From the NCBI RefSeq assembly GCF_028372415.1, contig NC_092874.1:61069865-61133864 (forward strand): a DNA stretch of 64,000 bases, given 5' to 3'. Made by a program: the position numbers and the translations under genes. The notes below the pieces were generated by a model. It worked only from the letters and a program-made list of their open reading frames with translations, ran no database searches and was not told where the DNA came from. Below, one piece after another: positions 1-10,306 of the stretch; position 1 is the first letter of the stretch; each line of letters opens with the position of its first letter. This stretch comes from Notamacropus eugenii (lineage: Eukaryota; Chordata; Mammalia; Diprotodontia; Macropodidae).

Positions 1-1034
1 CTTAGAAGAATCATCCTGACTATATAATATAGCCTCCATGCCTAACATACTAGGATCTTATTGATCCCCCATCTTCATTTCTCCTCTGTATTTTGAGGAC
101 CCTCTTCAATTTACTTACAGAATTGAATTATACAGCTGCATGCTGAGAAAAACACCTAAATAGTGAACTGTGGTCTGATCATTTAACTGTGTAAGTCACC
201 TTTAATAAGGAAGACTATTAAATTATGCATTTTAGCATAAAATAAACTCATCGGCCTTGACAACCACTGTATCTTACTTAGCAGCATTTTTTATTACAAA
301 CAGACGAAATGTCATAGATATGGATGAACATCTCTAAGGAAAGGTTTCTGCTTAGCATATTAAGATAAAGTTGAAACAGGACATTTTTAAATAGTACAAG
401 ATGCAGGCAAAACAAAACAAAATACCATAACTTTTTTCTTCTACATGTCTAAGTTTCTCCAAGAATATAAAGAATCTGTATTGAGTTAGCACTCGGGACA
501 CTTGGGGAGGCAGAATGGTTGTAATTGGGAGAGCAATAAACACATACATTATTTAAGAGACTTTGTAGAGGGATTCAGGGCACATTGGGTCTTCACTCTG
601 TGCAGATGAAAATGAATTTCACGTGTATACTTTCTGAGATCAACAATATTTACAAGCTCTGGCAGGTTTCATCATGGTGGGAGAGCTGGGTCTCAGCAAC
701 TTACTGCATTTATTTATAGAGGCTTAGAATAGAGAGATGGATCACCAATGCATCTAACCACTTGATGAATTATTTTAGCCCTGACAACCTATAGATATAT
801 ACGAAGCGGCCCTCAATCCTACTCAGCCTCTTTCCAATTCTTCAGGAACTAGGGTAAAGTAGAGGAAAAGGGGACAGATGGTATTCAGAAAAACAGAGAA
901 TTTAGACCATCTATAAACATAAACTTGATGCTCGGTGTCCTAAATATGAGGTTTGTGTACAGTGAAAACAAGCAGATATACTACTAGAAGTGATACAAAT
1001 AATGATATTAATAAAAACAATAACTTGTATTTGT
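1..1034. other. Unrecognised AT-rich intergenic DNA
   Basis: I see no coding region, RNA gene or repeat that I can name. Short open frames here are chance frames without family resemblance. Confidence 0.5.
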
Positions 1035-1105
1035 AGAGAGTTTTAAGATTTTTTTAGCACTTTACAAATATTATCTTAATTTATCCTCACAACAGTCTTT
1101 AACAT
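1035..1105 (-). repeat. MIR-like SINE fragment
   Basis: The stretch agcactttacaaatattatct...cctcacaac is the reverse complement of the typical MIR 3' half. Only a short piece remains and its edges are approximate. Confidence 0.5.
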
Positions 1106-1535
1106 AAAGATTACACTCTGAAGGAGGGATGAATTTAAGTAAGCTAATAAATTGTATCAGGTAAGTTGAGTTGGAAACATGATACCTCCTGATTGGAGAT
1201 ACCCAGAAAGTATGTAGTACTAGAGTACTGGATGTAGTATTAGACTTGTGATAGAGACTAGAGCCGAATATATAGATCTGGAAATAATGTTCATTAAGAT
1301 AATTTAATTGGAGGGTGCTGATAAGATCATTAGGATAGTATATAAAGAAAGAAAAGAAGAAGGATGGAACGGAAAGCATACAAAGTCTGAGAATCCTTAG
1401 GGATCATCAACATAAACCTTATGGAACAAAAAACAGAAAGAACTGATAAAAATATGGATAGAATAATTTATAATACAGATGTTTGTGTCTCTAGGGAGAG
1501 ATAGGGGGAGGGAAGAAAAAAATTTACATGATAAA

Positions 1536-1550
1536 TTTATTATATATTTA
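1536..1550. repeat. Target-site duplication, left copy
   Basis: The 15-bp sequence tttattatatattta is repeated exactly at 1677-1691 and brackets the SINE between them. Confidence 0.75.
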
Positions 1551-1676
1551 TTTCATTTTTAGCAAGGCATTCAGAGTTTAATGACTTGCCCAGCTAGTAA
1601 ATGTCAAATGTGTGAGACCAGGTCCTCCTGACTCTAGGGCTAGTGCTCTATCCACTGTATGACCTAGTTGCCCCAC
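1551..1676 (-). mobile_element. tRNA-derived SINE (SINE1/MAR1-like), with TSD
   Basis: A short SINE in reverse orientation: gacttgcccag, aggtcctcctgactctag, gtgctctatccactgta and a right end tagttgcccca, which is the reversed 5' head of marsupial tRNA-type SINEs. It is bounded by a 15-bp direct repeat (tttattatatattta) at 1536-1550 and 1677-1691. This is the expected target-site duplication of LINE-assisted insertion. The T-rich left edge is the reversed poly(A) tail. Confidence 0.8.
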
Positions 1677-1691
1677 TTTATTATATATTTA
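1677..1691. repeat. Target-site duplication, right copy
   Basis: Exact copy of 1536-1550, on the 5' side of the reversed SINE. Confidence 0.75.
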
Positions 1692-3429
1692 AAAAGAATA
1701 GCAAGTTTTACATAATAGATTTGCAGTTTCGTGGGCAACCATCTGTTTTATTATACTATGTTATAGAAACGTTTTCTTATTCCATAAATTAAAAATTAAA
1801 TAATTTTTTAAAAAGATAGTCCAGCAAAGGCAATTGAGAAAGAATGGTGAGAGAGGTGGAAATGGTGACCAAAAAAGGTGAAAAAGATTTGTAATTCCTC
1901 TCAAGTATCAAGTATCACAATAGTTCAAAGAAGAAAGAGTAATTGGGAAGAAGGGATCATAAAAAGTATTGTGTATTGACATATTAAAAATTGCCATATT
2001 CTTGAGAAGTCAAAAAGGGTGAGAACTTAGAATAGCAGGTCATTGGATTTATCAGTTAAAAATCACTAAGAGTCTTGGAGAAGGAAATTTTAAAGTTGAG
2101 TAGTGGACATCCTTTTTGACCATGAAAAAGTCACCTAAAATGTCAAAGACATCAACATGAATCAGATACTTCTCCTTCTTCCCCACACCATATTTACATC
2201 TCCATTTTGTGTTAGAGAGGATACACAATTAAATGTCCCTTTGTTCAATGGGTCAATTCCAGGATTATAAAAGTCTCCATATGTAATGGTATGTTTCAGG
2301 ATTGTTTGTGTTGCTGACTTAAACAGCCACAATAATTGTGTAAGCTTAAAAAGTCACACTGCAGCATTCTCTACTTATGTGTGTGTATTTTTGCATGTGT
2401 GTGTTTGACAATTGATTTAAATGGCTCTTAAGAAGGAAGGTAAGTTTCGATGGATTTGGTACACTACCCTAAACTCAGTTGCTTCTTTACAGTATAATGT
2501 ATTTTCAAATATTTTTTCCTTCTTTGGAGATACTTGCTTCAGTGATACTTGCAAGTCCTCATCCAGAAACCTGATATACTCTTGCCAAAATAATTGTGCA
2601 GAGAAACACAATGGTGTAATTCATCAACTTAACAACACTTTCTCTCTTTGGTTATACTGAATGCATTCATTTCATTTCAAGGTCTGTTTCGAAAGCTGCT
2701 AATTGGATTGATGTCATTCAGAACCATTTATTTGTCAGGACTGGATTTTTCTTATACTTTTCTTTGAGAAAATTTGGTCTATGACAACACTTTAATAAGA
2801 CCATACAGAGCAAAAATGACCATGTAACCACTGTTCTGAATAAGTCACTCGGGAGGCTTAAAACATTCCAAAACAACGTAGAGGCACTGAGTTACATGAA
2901 TGAACACATGGTGGTTATCACTGGGAAGTTACACAGGCATGGCTCCAGAATGCTGACATAATTAAACTCTGAATGCCACTGGCTTATTATCAAGAGTGTC
3001 ATTTGTGTTAGAAAGATCACCCACTAAACCTGTCCACCACGCATAATGATTGAGCTGTGAAATAGACAATGTCCTTCTTTGCCATTATCCTACTCTTGGG
3101 TGATATTACAGGTGCACAGTGAAGAAGGCTGAGTAACTTTAGGTACCTGAGAAGAGCAGTAATTAACCAAGAATGTCTTGACTCAATGCTGTTATGAATT
3201 CTATTGTTCATGTTTCACCCTTCATTCTATTTAATATGCAGATCTGTTCCCTTTTGCAGCTATACAACATGCAAACTTTAGCATACATCTGATTTTTTTT
3301 CCACTTGACTTTGTTTCCCTCTTCATTCTCAAAGCTTTTCCTAGTAGTCACCAAGATGCTTTAAATCATCCTATGACTTCAAGTTCTCAAAATATCATGG
3401 AACAAAAAGGATTGGGAAGGAAGCAAAAT
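1692..3429. other. Unrecognised intergenic DNA
   Basis: No gene or repeat family was recognised. The 79-residue open frame at 2421-2660 has no motif, no splice context and an equally long overlapping frame on the other strand, so it is not called. Confidence 0.45.
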
Positions 3430-3682
3430 GCTATATATTCCAACATAGATTTCAATGGAAATTCATTCCACAGTCTCCAAACAAGTAGTCATCTAACTTC
3501 TGCTTCAAGATCCCTAGGGATGTAGAAATGATTGTCTCCCTGAGAAAAAGTCATTCCATTTTTGGACAGATAGAATTATTAGGAAATGCTTGCTTATATC
3601 GAGTACAAATCTGCCTCTCTACAGTACCAAATAACTGTCCCTAGTTCTGCTTTCTAAAATCAAGTACAAACTAACAATTCTT
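3430..3682 (-). mobile_element. CR1/L3-type LINE relic, left part
   Basis: Reverse-strand remnant of a CR1-clade LINE. The plus strand shows the family pattern of this region: a 'gcttcaagatccctagggatg' block, 'cattccatttttggacag', 'tctgcctctctaca' and 'ccctagttctgc'. The match is divergent. The element resumes at 5884 after the HAL1-type insertion, so both pieces are probably one old copy. The edges are estimates. Confidence 0.6.
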
Positions 3683-4499
3683 CAGAAAACTTTTTTTTTA
3701 AATTTAATTTATTTATTTTCAGTTTTCAACATTTACTTCCACATAATTTTGAACTTCAAATTTTCTCCCCAGGACAGCATATATTCTGATTACCTTTTCC
3801 TCCAATTTGCCCTCACTACTATCACCTCCCCTATCCCCTTCCCTTCTATTTTCCTGTAGAGTAAGATAGATTTCTATTTCTCATTGCCTATATATCTTAT
3901 TTCCTAGCTGCATGTAAAAAAAAAAAAGTTAACATTCATTTTTAAAGCTTTGAGTTCCATATTCTCTCCCTTTCCCCCTTCCCATCTACCCTCATTGAGA
4001 AGGCAAGAATTTGACATAAGTAATACATGTGTAGTCATGTAAAACACTTACATAACAGTCATGTTGTGAAAGATTAAATATATTTCCCCTCTATCCTCTC
4101 CTGCCCTCCATTTATTCTATTCTCTCCTTTGACTTGTTCTTCTACAAAATTGTTTGCTTCTGGTTACCCCTTCCTCCAATCTTCCATCCCTTCTATTATC
4201 TCCACTCCCTTATCCCCTCCCTCCCCTCCTTCACTTTCCTGTAGGGTAAGATAAACTCCTGTGCCAAATTGAGTGTGTATATTATGCCCTCCTGAAGCCA
4301 AATCCAGTGAAAGGAAGGCTCACTTAATCCCTCTCATCTTCCCCTTCTTCCCCTCCATTATAAAAACTCTTTCTCGCTTCTTTTATGTGAGATGATTTGC
4401 TATGTTCTACCTCTCCCTTTCACTTTCTCCTAGTACATTCTTCTCAACACTTAATTTCTTTTTAAATATCATTCCTTCATATCCAGATCATTGTATGAC

Positions 4500-4562
4500 A
4501 CCTCTCTCTCTCTCTCTGTATATGTATATATATGTGTGTGTGTGTAAACATATATACATACA
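4500..4562. repeat. Compound (CT)n/(TA)n/(TG)n microsatellite
   Basis: Runs of tctctctct, tatatatg and tgtgtgtg follow one another directly, where the ORF1 3' end of HAL1 copy A would be expected. Confidence 0.85.
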
Positions 4563-4599
4563 TATTCAAGCCTTGTGATCCTTAACGTAGAAGCTGCTA

Positions 4600-5470
4600 A
4601 ATCTTATATTATCCTGATTATGTTTCCACAACATTTGAATTGTTTCTTTCTAATTGCTTGTAATATTTTCTCCTTGACCTGGGAACCCTGGAATTTGGCT
4701 ACAATATTCCTAGGAGTTTTTCTTTTGGGATCTTTCAGGAGGTGATCAATGGATTCTTTCTGGTTCTAGAATATCAGGACTTTTTTTCTTGATAATTTCT
4801 TGAAAGATGATGCCTATGTCTTTATTTGATCATGGCTTTCAGATAGTCTAATGAGACACCACATTGTCGTCTTTTTTTTTTTATTCTTTTGGTTTCATTT
4901 TATAATTTCTTGATTTCTTATAAAGTCAATAGTTTCCATTTGCTCCATTCTTAGTTTGAAGGAATTATTTTCTTCAATGAACTTTTGGACCTCTTTTTCC
5001 ATTTGACCTATTATGCTTTTTACGGCATTCTTCTCCTCATTGACTTTTTTGGACCTCTTTTGTCTTTTGGTTAGTTTAATTTTAGAGATATTATTGTCTT
5101 TAGAATTGTTTTGAGTTTCCTTCAGCAAGCTTTTTCATGATTTTCTTGCATCATTCTCCTTTCTCTTCCCAATTTTTCCTCTACTTCTCTTATTTAATTT
5201 TCAAAGTCTTTTTTGAGCTCTTAAATGGCCTGAGACCAATTCGTATTTTTCTTGGAGTCTTTGGATGCAAGAGGTTTGGCTTTGTTGTCTTCTTCTGGTT
5301 GTACGTTTTGATCTTCCTCATCACCAATGACATAAGAAAATACCTCTTCACCAAGAATGTAAGGATCTATAGTCTGTTTCTTTTTCCTTGTTTGCTAATT
5401 TTCCCAGTCAATGACTTGACTTTTGATCTCTTTGTTAAGTGAGGGGCTCCAGAAGTAGCCTCTGCTTCAG
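4600..5470 (-). pseudogene. Decayed L1 ORF1 of HAL1 copy A
   Basis: Reverse-strand ORF1 relic. The coiled-coil part is readable at 4895-5128 (heptad-rich, with KNAVKSIIGQMEKEVQKF and FKLRMEQMETIDFIRNQEI). The conserved N-terminal block (NTNWSQAI, ELKKDF) lies upstream around 5200. Compared with copy B, the segment after the coiled coil (EDNVKYLIGKTTD and what follows) is deleted. The last part of ORF1 is missing and is replaced by a CT/TA/TG-rich microsatellite at 4500-4562. Stops and frame changes are frequent, so no product is expected. ORF1p of intact elements is an RNA-binding trimer. Confidence 0.65.
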
Positions 5471-5845
5471 CAGTAGCTGCCACCACCTTGGGGGTGGGGC
5501 TGGACCATGCTCCCTTCTCAGCCAGGTGAGAGACCCTTCCTACTGACCTTTCAAAATTTTCTCTAGCATTTGTAGATTGAGAAACCACAGCAGCTGCCAG
5601 TGATTCAGTCCCCTAAGGCCTGCTCCAGCTCTGTCCATGCTCGTACAGCCCTAGCTGAACTTTGCTATATTATCAGTCCTGTGCGATAAACCCTTCCTGT
5701 CAATCTTCCAGATTGCCTTGGGCTGGAAATTTGCTTCAGTCTATTCTTCTGTGGCTTCCACAGCTCTAAAATTTGTTTAGAGTCATTTTTACAGGTTTTG
5801 GAGGGGTTTGGGGAAGAGCTCTAGCAGGTCTCTGCTTCTACTTCA

Positions 5846-5855
5846 CCATCTTGGC
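5846..5855 (-). promoter_or_regulatory. YY1-like site at L1/HAL1 5' end (copy A)
   Basis: The reverse strand reads GCCAAGATGG at the extreme 5' end of the element. A CAAGATGG YY1 site at the 5' terminus is established for primate L1. Function here is inferred from position only. Confidence 0.45.
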
Positions 5856-5883
5856 TCCATCTCCCTCCCCCCCAGAAAGACTT

Positions 5884-6115
5884 TCATTTCCAAATTAACT
5901 TCCAAAAGCCTTCTAATTATTTTCTCTTTAGGTTATCTTTGTTCTTCAGGTTAAGTATCTCACTTTCTCCTGCATATCTTTTCAATGGAATGATTTTGAA
6001 TCCCATGCTATCCTGGATGCTGCCTTCTAAAGCATTCAGAGTAGTAATGTCCTTCCCACATTAAAATTTCACAATACTCCATATAATGATCCATGATTAG
6101 ACAAATGCCTGGAAA
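5884..6115 (-). mobile_element. CR1/L3-type LINE relic, right part
   Basis: Continuation of the 3430-3682 relic beyond the HAL1 insertion. The plus strand keeps the antisense pattern 'caggttaagtatctc', 'catatcttttcaatgg', 'catgctatcctggatgctgcc', 'aatgtccttccca' and 'acaatactccatat'. This is the expected next segment of a CR1/L3 element, which supports one interrupted copy. Confidence 0.6.
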
Positions 6116-6119
6116 TGTC

Positions 6120-6305
6120 TTCTAATGGTTCTTACCATTCTTCTCTTTCCAATCAATGTTACACTCAGTTGACAAAGTAATTTTCCTAAAGTTTAGGTCT
6201 GATCAGATTACATCCAATAAACTCCAGTAGTTCCCTATTATCTCCATTATAAAATATCAACTTCTCTGTTTAACATATAACCTTGCCTCTTTTTATAACA
6301 AGTAA
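6120..6305 (+). mobile_element. L2 LINE fragment
   Basis: The plus strand has the L2 ORF2/3' pattern: 'ttttcctaaagtttaggtctgatcagattac', 'ataaactccagtagttccctatta' and 'aacttctctgttta'. It is short and divergent. Confidence 0.6.
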
Positions 6306-7124
6306 AACAACTGTTGCCTTCAAACAATGTACTTTCTAACAGAGAAAAGTTACATGATGGTGGTTGCAGTGGTGATGATAATAAGTGCAACACTGGTTGA
6401 TGGGGGTTATTTGGTTAGAGAAGCTAGCAGTTGTCAATCCATTGATATGATTGGTAATAATTATTATTACTAAAGCTAGTATTAAAAATTGAATAGGCAT
6501 TTATGAGTTAAGTTCTAGATCACAATAGAATGACATGAAAACTGTGAGCATAACATTTGTATGCTTGTTTATATTTCAGTTCATTCAGGTAATGAGAAAG
6601 AGTCAGAAGAAGAAGTTCCGGAAGAAAACAAGAATGTAATGGGAAAGACTCAATAATAAAGGAATTTATTGGTTAGGGTTTATCTTAGCAGTAGTGCACA
6701 TAGAACTAAAATCAGACCCTTTGAAAGGTCCACCCATTGCTTTTTTCTCTAAGGACAAAAGGAAAAATAATCCTTCTCCGACATGATAATTCTTAAAAAA
6801 AAAAAAAAAAACTAAAGCATTTAGCATGCTCCACTGCATCTTCTGTTTCTAGTTTTTGTATTTCCAGCTGTACTTCAATCTTATAACATGTTCTCGAGAA
6901 ACATCACCATCCTTGATATCCCTCTTCAGTTAATCAATGATTTTCCTAAAATATAGAACATAAAACTATTATTCTACTAATGAAGAGCTAATATTTAAAC
7001 ATAGTCTGATCAGATCATGCATAATGTGGTCTAAGAAACTTTTAAGACATTTTTGTGATTTCCTTGTTACTGGAAACTTTTGTTGAGGACATACCTCTTC
7101 TTAGTACAGATTGGAAGCCATTCT
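6306..7124. other. Unrecognised intergenic DNA with an A-run
   Basis: No gene or named repeat was seen. A run of about 18 A at 6795-6812 may be the tail of a decayed retroposon whose body I cannot identify. Confidence 0.4.
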
Positions 7125-7250
7125 GTTTGCTCAGCCACTGAGAGGATAATGACGACCAAAGTCACATGGTCAATATATATCAGAGATGAGAATGAAGTCC
7201 AGGCCTTCATGATTCTGTCAGTTCTCTATCCATTATGATATACTACTATT
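7125..7250 (-). repeat. MIR-like SINE fragment
   Basis: Reversed SINE pattern: ccaaagtcacatggtca, agtccaggccttcatgattctg and ttctctatccattatgatatac. Edges are approximate. Confidence 0.5.
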
Positions 7251-7539
7251 CTTTTGTGATCCCTTAATATTTTGTTAGCTTCTTTGATTGCTTATGTTAC
7301 TGGTGACACAATGAGTTTGCAACCATCATTTTTTTTTCAGTGAACTGACATCTCTTCACACCTTTCCAACCTTGTACTTGGGAAGCTGATTTTTTTTAAG
7401 GCAAAAGTAGTGTTTTAACTCTATTAAATGGCATCTAAATATTGAATACAGGTTAGTATTCTATTGTTTGGTGATTGTGTTAAAAGATTTTTAGGCATTT
7501 TGGCACCCAATCTGGACATTCATGGATGTTTTTATTATC

Positions 7540-7549
7540 AGAAATACCA
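7540..7549. repeat. Target-site duplication of HAL1 copy B, left
   Basis: agaaatacca, identical to 10297-10306 and directly upstream of the element start. Confidence 0.8.
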
Positions 7550-7556
7550 GGAGGAG

Positions 7557-7567
7557 CTAAGATGGCC
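7557..7567 (+). promoter_or_regulatory. YY1-like site at L1/HAL1 5' end (copy B)
   Basis: ctaagatggcc, within 20 bp of the element start; one base differs from the GCCAAGATGG core seen in copies A and D. A promoter role is inferred by analogy with primate L1. Confidence 0.4.
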
Positions 7568-8207
7568 AAGTAGAAAGATACACAAATGCTAGCTTCTAAC
7601 CCACAGCCCATAAAATATCTGCAAAGAACTCCCAACAAATTCTGGAGCAGCAGAAGCCACAGAACAATGGAGTGGAAGAGATTTCCATTCCAGAGAGACC
7701 TGAAAAACTGACCTGAAAGGTCTGTTGCGCACCAGACCAGAGCAGAGCCCAGCCCTGCCTTGGCCACTTGCAGCACCAAGGGGAGAAGATCCAAGCAGGC
7801 TCCAGGGACAGAATCTCCAGTGGCCTCACAGGTCCCTCCACCCACAGGGCCAAAGGTCAGTGAGAGGGTCTTTTCAGCAATCTGAGAAGGGAGCAGGGTG
7901 TCTCCATAACTCAGGCCCCCTAGGGAGGCAGCAGTGGACAGGTGCTCCCAAAGCAGGCAGGAGCTCAGATCCATTGTTGTAGGTCTTCACATAAACCCCC
8001 CTGAGGGAACTGAGGCCCAAGTGGTGGCCCTGCTTCCACCCGAGCACCTGAACTTAATCTCACACTGAATGCCAGCCCCGCCCCTGCAGAAAGCCCTGAG
8101 GCTGGGAAGCAGCACTTGAATCTCAGCCGCCAAGCACTAGCTGGGCAGAACTGGAGGTGAGGTGGGTGTGGAGAGGAAACTCAGAAGTCAAGTAACTGGC
8201 TGGAAAA

Positions 8208-9300
8208 ATGCCCAGAAAAGGGGAAAAAAAATGAGACCATAGAAGTTTACTTTCTTGGTGAACAGATATCTCCTCCCATCTTTTCAGATGAGGAAGAACA
8301 ATGCTTACCATCAGAGAAAGACATAAAAGTCAAGGCTTCTGTATCCCAAACATCCAAAATAAATATTCAATGGGCTCAGGCAATGGAAGAGCTCAAAAAG
8401 GATTTTAAAAATCAAGTTAGAGAGGTGGAGAAAAAACTGGCAAGAGAAATGAGAGAGATGCAAGAAAAGCATGAAAAGCAGGTCAACACCTTGCTAAAGG
8501 AGACCCAAAAAAATGTTGAAGAAAATAACACCTTGAAAAATAGGCTAACTCAATTGGCAAAAGAGGTTCAAAAAGCCAATAAGGAGAAGAATGCTTTCAA
8601 AAGCAGAATGAGCCAAATGGAAAAGGAGGTCCAAAAGCTCACTGAAGAAAATAGTTCTTTCAAAATTAGAATGGAACAGATGGAGGCTAGTGACTTTATG
8701 AGAAACCAAGAAATCACAAAACAAAACCAAAAGAATGAAAAAATGGAAGATAATGTGAAATATCTCATTGGAAAGACAACTGACATGGAAAACAGATCCA
8801 GGAGAGACAATTTAAAAATTATGGGACTACCTGAAAGCCATGATCAAAAAAAGAACCTAGGCATCAACTTTCATGAAATTATCAAGGAAAACTGCCCTGA
8901 GATTCTAGAACCAGAGGGCAAAATAAGCATTCAAGGAATCCACCGATCCCCACCTGAAAGAGATCCAAAAAGAGAAACTCCTAGGAACATTGTGGCCAAA
9001 TTCCAGAGTTCCCTGGTCAAGGAGAAAATTGCAAGCAGCTAGAAAGAAACAATTCAAGTATTGTGGAAATGCAATCAGGATAACACAAAATCTAGCATCT
9101 TCTACATTAAGGGATAGAAGGGCATGGAATAGGATATTCCAGAAGTCAAAGGAACTAGGACTAAAACCACCTACCCAACAAAACTGAGTATAATACTTCA
9201 GGAGAAAAAATGGTCTTTTAATGAAATCAAGGACTTTCAAGCATTCTTGATGAAAACAGCAGAGCTGAAAAGAAAATCTGACTTTCAAACACAAGAATGA
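8208..9300 (+). pseudogene. L1 ORF1 of HAL1 copy B (two frame disruptions)
   Basis: ORF1 encodes the RNA-binding, chaperone-like ORF1p of L1-type elements. The likely start is the ATG at 8208. An extra base in the A-run at 8226-8231 puts this frame into a stop at 8232. The main frame is then open through the conserved INIQWAQAMEELKKDF block to 9042 (its first ATG is at 8383). A long heptad-rich coiled coil covers about 8400-8710. It is followed by MRNQEITKQNQKNEK, the RRM-like centre (IMGLPES, IHRSPPERDPKRETPRN) and then a 2-base loss near 9031. The C-terminal domain continues in another frame (KQFKYCGNAIRI, ASSTLRDRRAW) to a stop at 9298-9300. Intact length would be about 360 residues. With two disruptions it is a recent but inactive copy. 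Confidence 0.8.
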
Positions 9301-9432
9301 AGAGAAGCATAAAAAGGTAAACAGCAAAGAGAAGTCATAAGGGAGTTACTAAAGTTGAACTGTTTACATTCCTACATGGAAAGACAATATTTGTAACTCT
9401 TGAAACTTTTCAGTACCTGGGTAGTTGGTGGG

Positions 9433-9435
<3 letters not shown>

Positions 9436-9478
<43 letters not shown>
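9436..9478. repeat. (AC)n microsatellite
   Basis: About 21 uninterrupted AC units inside the 3' UTR of HAL1 copy B. Confidence 0.95.
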
Positions 9479-9479
<1 letters not shown>

Positions 9480-10296
9480 CACAGAGTGAATTGAAGAGGA
9501 TGGGATCATATCTTAAAAAAAATGAAATCAAGCAGTGAGAGAGAAATATATTGGGAGGAGAAAGGGAGAAATGGAATGAGGCAAATTATCTCTCATAAAA
9601 GAGACAGGCAAAAGACTTTTTAGTGGAGAGAAAAAGAGGGGAGGTGAGAGAAAAACATGAAGTTTACTCTCATCACATTTGACCCAAGGAAGGAATAAAA
9701 TGCACACTCATTTTGGTATGAAAACCTATCTTACAATACAGGAAAGTGGGGGATAAGGGGATAAGCAGGGTGGGGGAGATGATGGAAAGGAGGGCAATGG
9801 GAGGAGGGAACAATTTGAAGTCAACACTCTTGGGGAGGGACAGGATCAAAAGAGAGAATAGAGGCAATGGGGGACAGGATAGGATGGAGGGAAATATAGT
9901 TAGTCTTACACAACACTACTATTATGGAAGCCATTTGCAAAACTACACAGATATGGCCTATATTGAATTGCTTGCCTTCCCAAAAGGAATGGGTGGGAGG
10001 GAGGAAGAAAAGTTGGAACTCAAAGTTTTAGGAATAACTGTTGAGTACTGTTCTTGCTACTAGGAAATAAGAAATACAGGTAATGAGGTATAGAAAGTTA
10101 TCTGGCCCTACAAGACAAAAAAGAATATGGGGACAACACAAGGGAGGGATGATAGAAGAGAGGGCAGATTGGTGATAGGGGCAATTAGAATGCTCAGTGT
10201 TTTGGGGTGGGGGAGGGGACAAATGGGGAGAAAATTTGGAACCCAAAATTTTGTGAAAATGAATGTTAAAAGTTAAATAAATAAATTTAAAAAAAA

Positions 10297-10306
10297 AGAA
10301 ATACCA
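10297..10306. repeat. Target-site duplication of HAL1 copy B, right
   Basis: agaaatacca, directly after the terminal A-run of the element. Confidence 0.8.

Larger units (their letters stand above)
3691..5872 (-). mobile_element. HAL1-type (ORF1-only) L1 derivative, copy A
   Basis: An L1 derivative on the minus strand, about 2.2 kb. Its 5' terminus at 5846-5870 reads as the reverse complement of a GAGCCAAGATGG-type L1 start. The 3' terminus at 3691-3770 gives the shared tail (gagaaaatttgaa...aattatgtgg) and a poly(A) run. Between them lie a GC-richer leader, a decayed ORF1 (about 4600-5470) and an approximately 1-kb 3' UTR with a pyrimidine-rich plus strand. No endonuclease or reverse transcriptase sequence is present. 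Imperfect flanking repeats (cagaaaactt at 3683-3692, cagaaagactt at 5873-5883) fit an old target duplication. It could instead be an L1 that lost ORF2, but two other copies in the window share the layout. Confidence 0.75.
7550..10296 (+). mobile_element. HAL1-type (ORF1-only) L1 derivative, copy B
   Basis: The best preserved of three such elements, 2.75 kb on the plus strand. It starts GAGGAGCTAAGATGGCC and has a roughly 650-bp GC-richer leader. A nearly complete ORF1 (8208-9300) is followed by a roughly 1-kb purine-rich, G-rich 3' UTR containing an (AC)n tract. It ends with the shared L1 tail (gagaaaatttggaaccc) and poly(A). A perfect 10-bp target duplication, agaaatacca, flanks it at 7540-7549 and 10297-10306. 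There is no ORF2, so mobilisation must have used an L1 reverse transcriptase in trans. The layout matches the HAL1 families described in mammals, including opossum. The subfamily cannot be named from sequence alone. Confidence 0.85.

Noticed and set aside
7480..7974. 164-residue minus-strand frame
   Set aside because: It crosses the boundary of HAL1 copy B and reads its leader antisense; no domain, and frames on both strands overlap.
8383..9042. 219-residue open frame as a host gene
   Set aside because: It is the coiled coil and centre of L1 ORF1 in a flanked retroelement, with frame disruptions on both sides.
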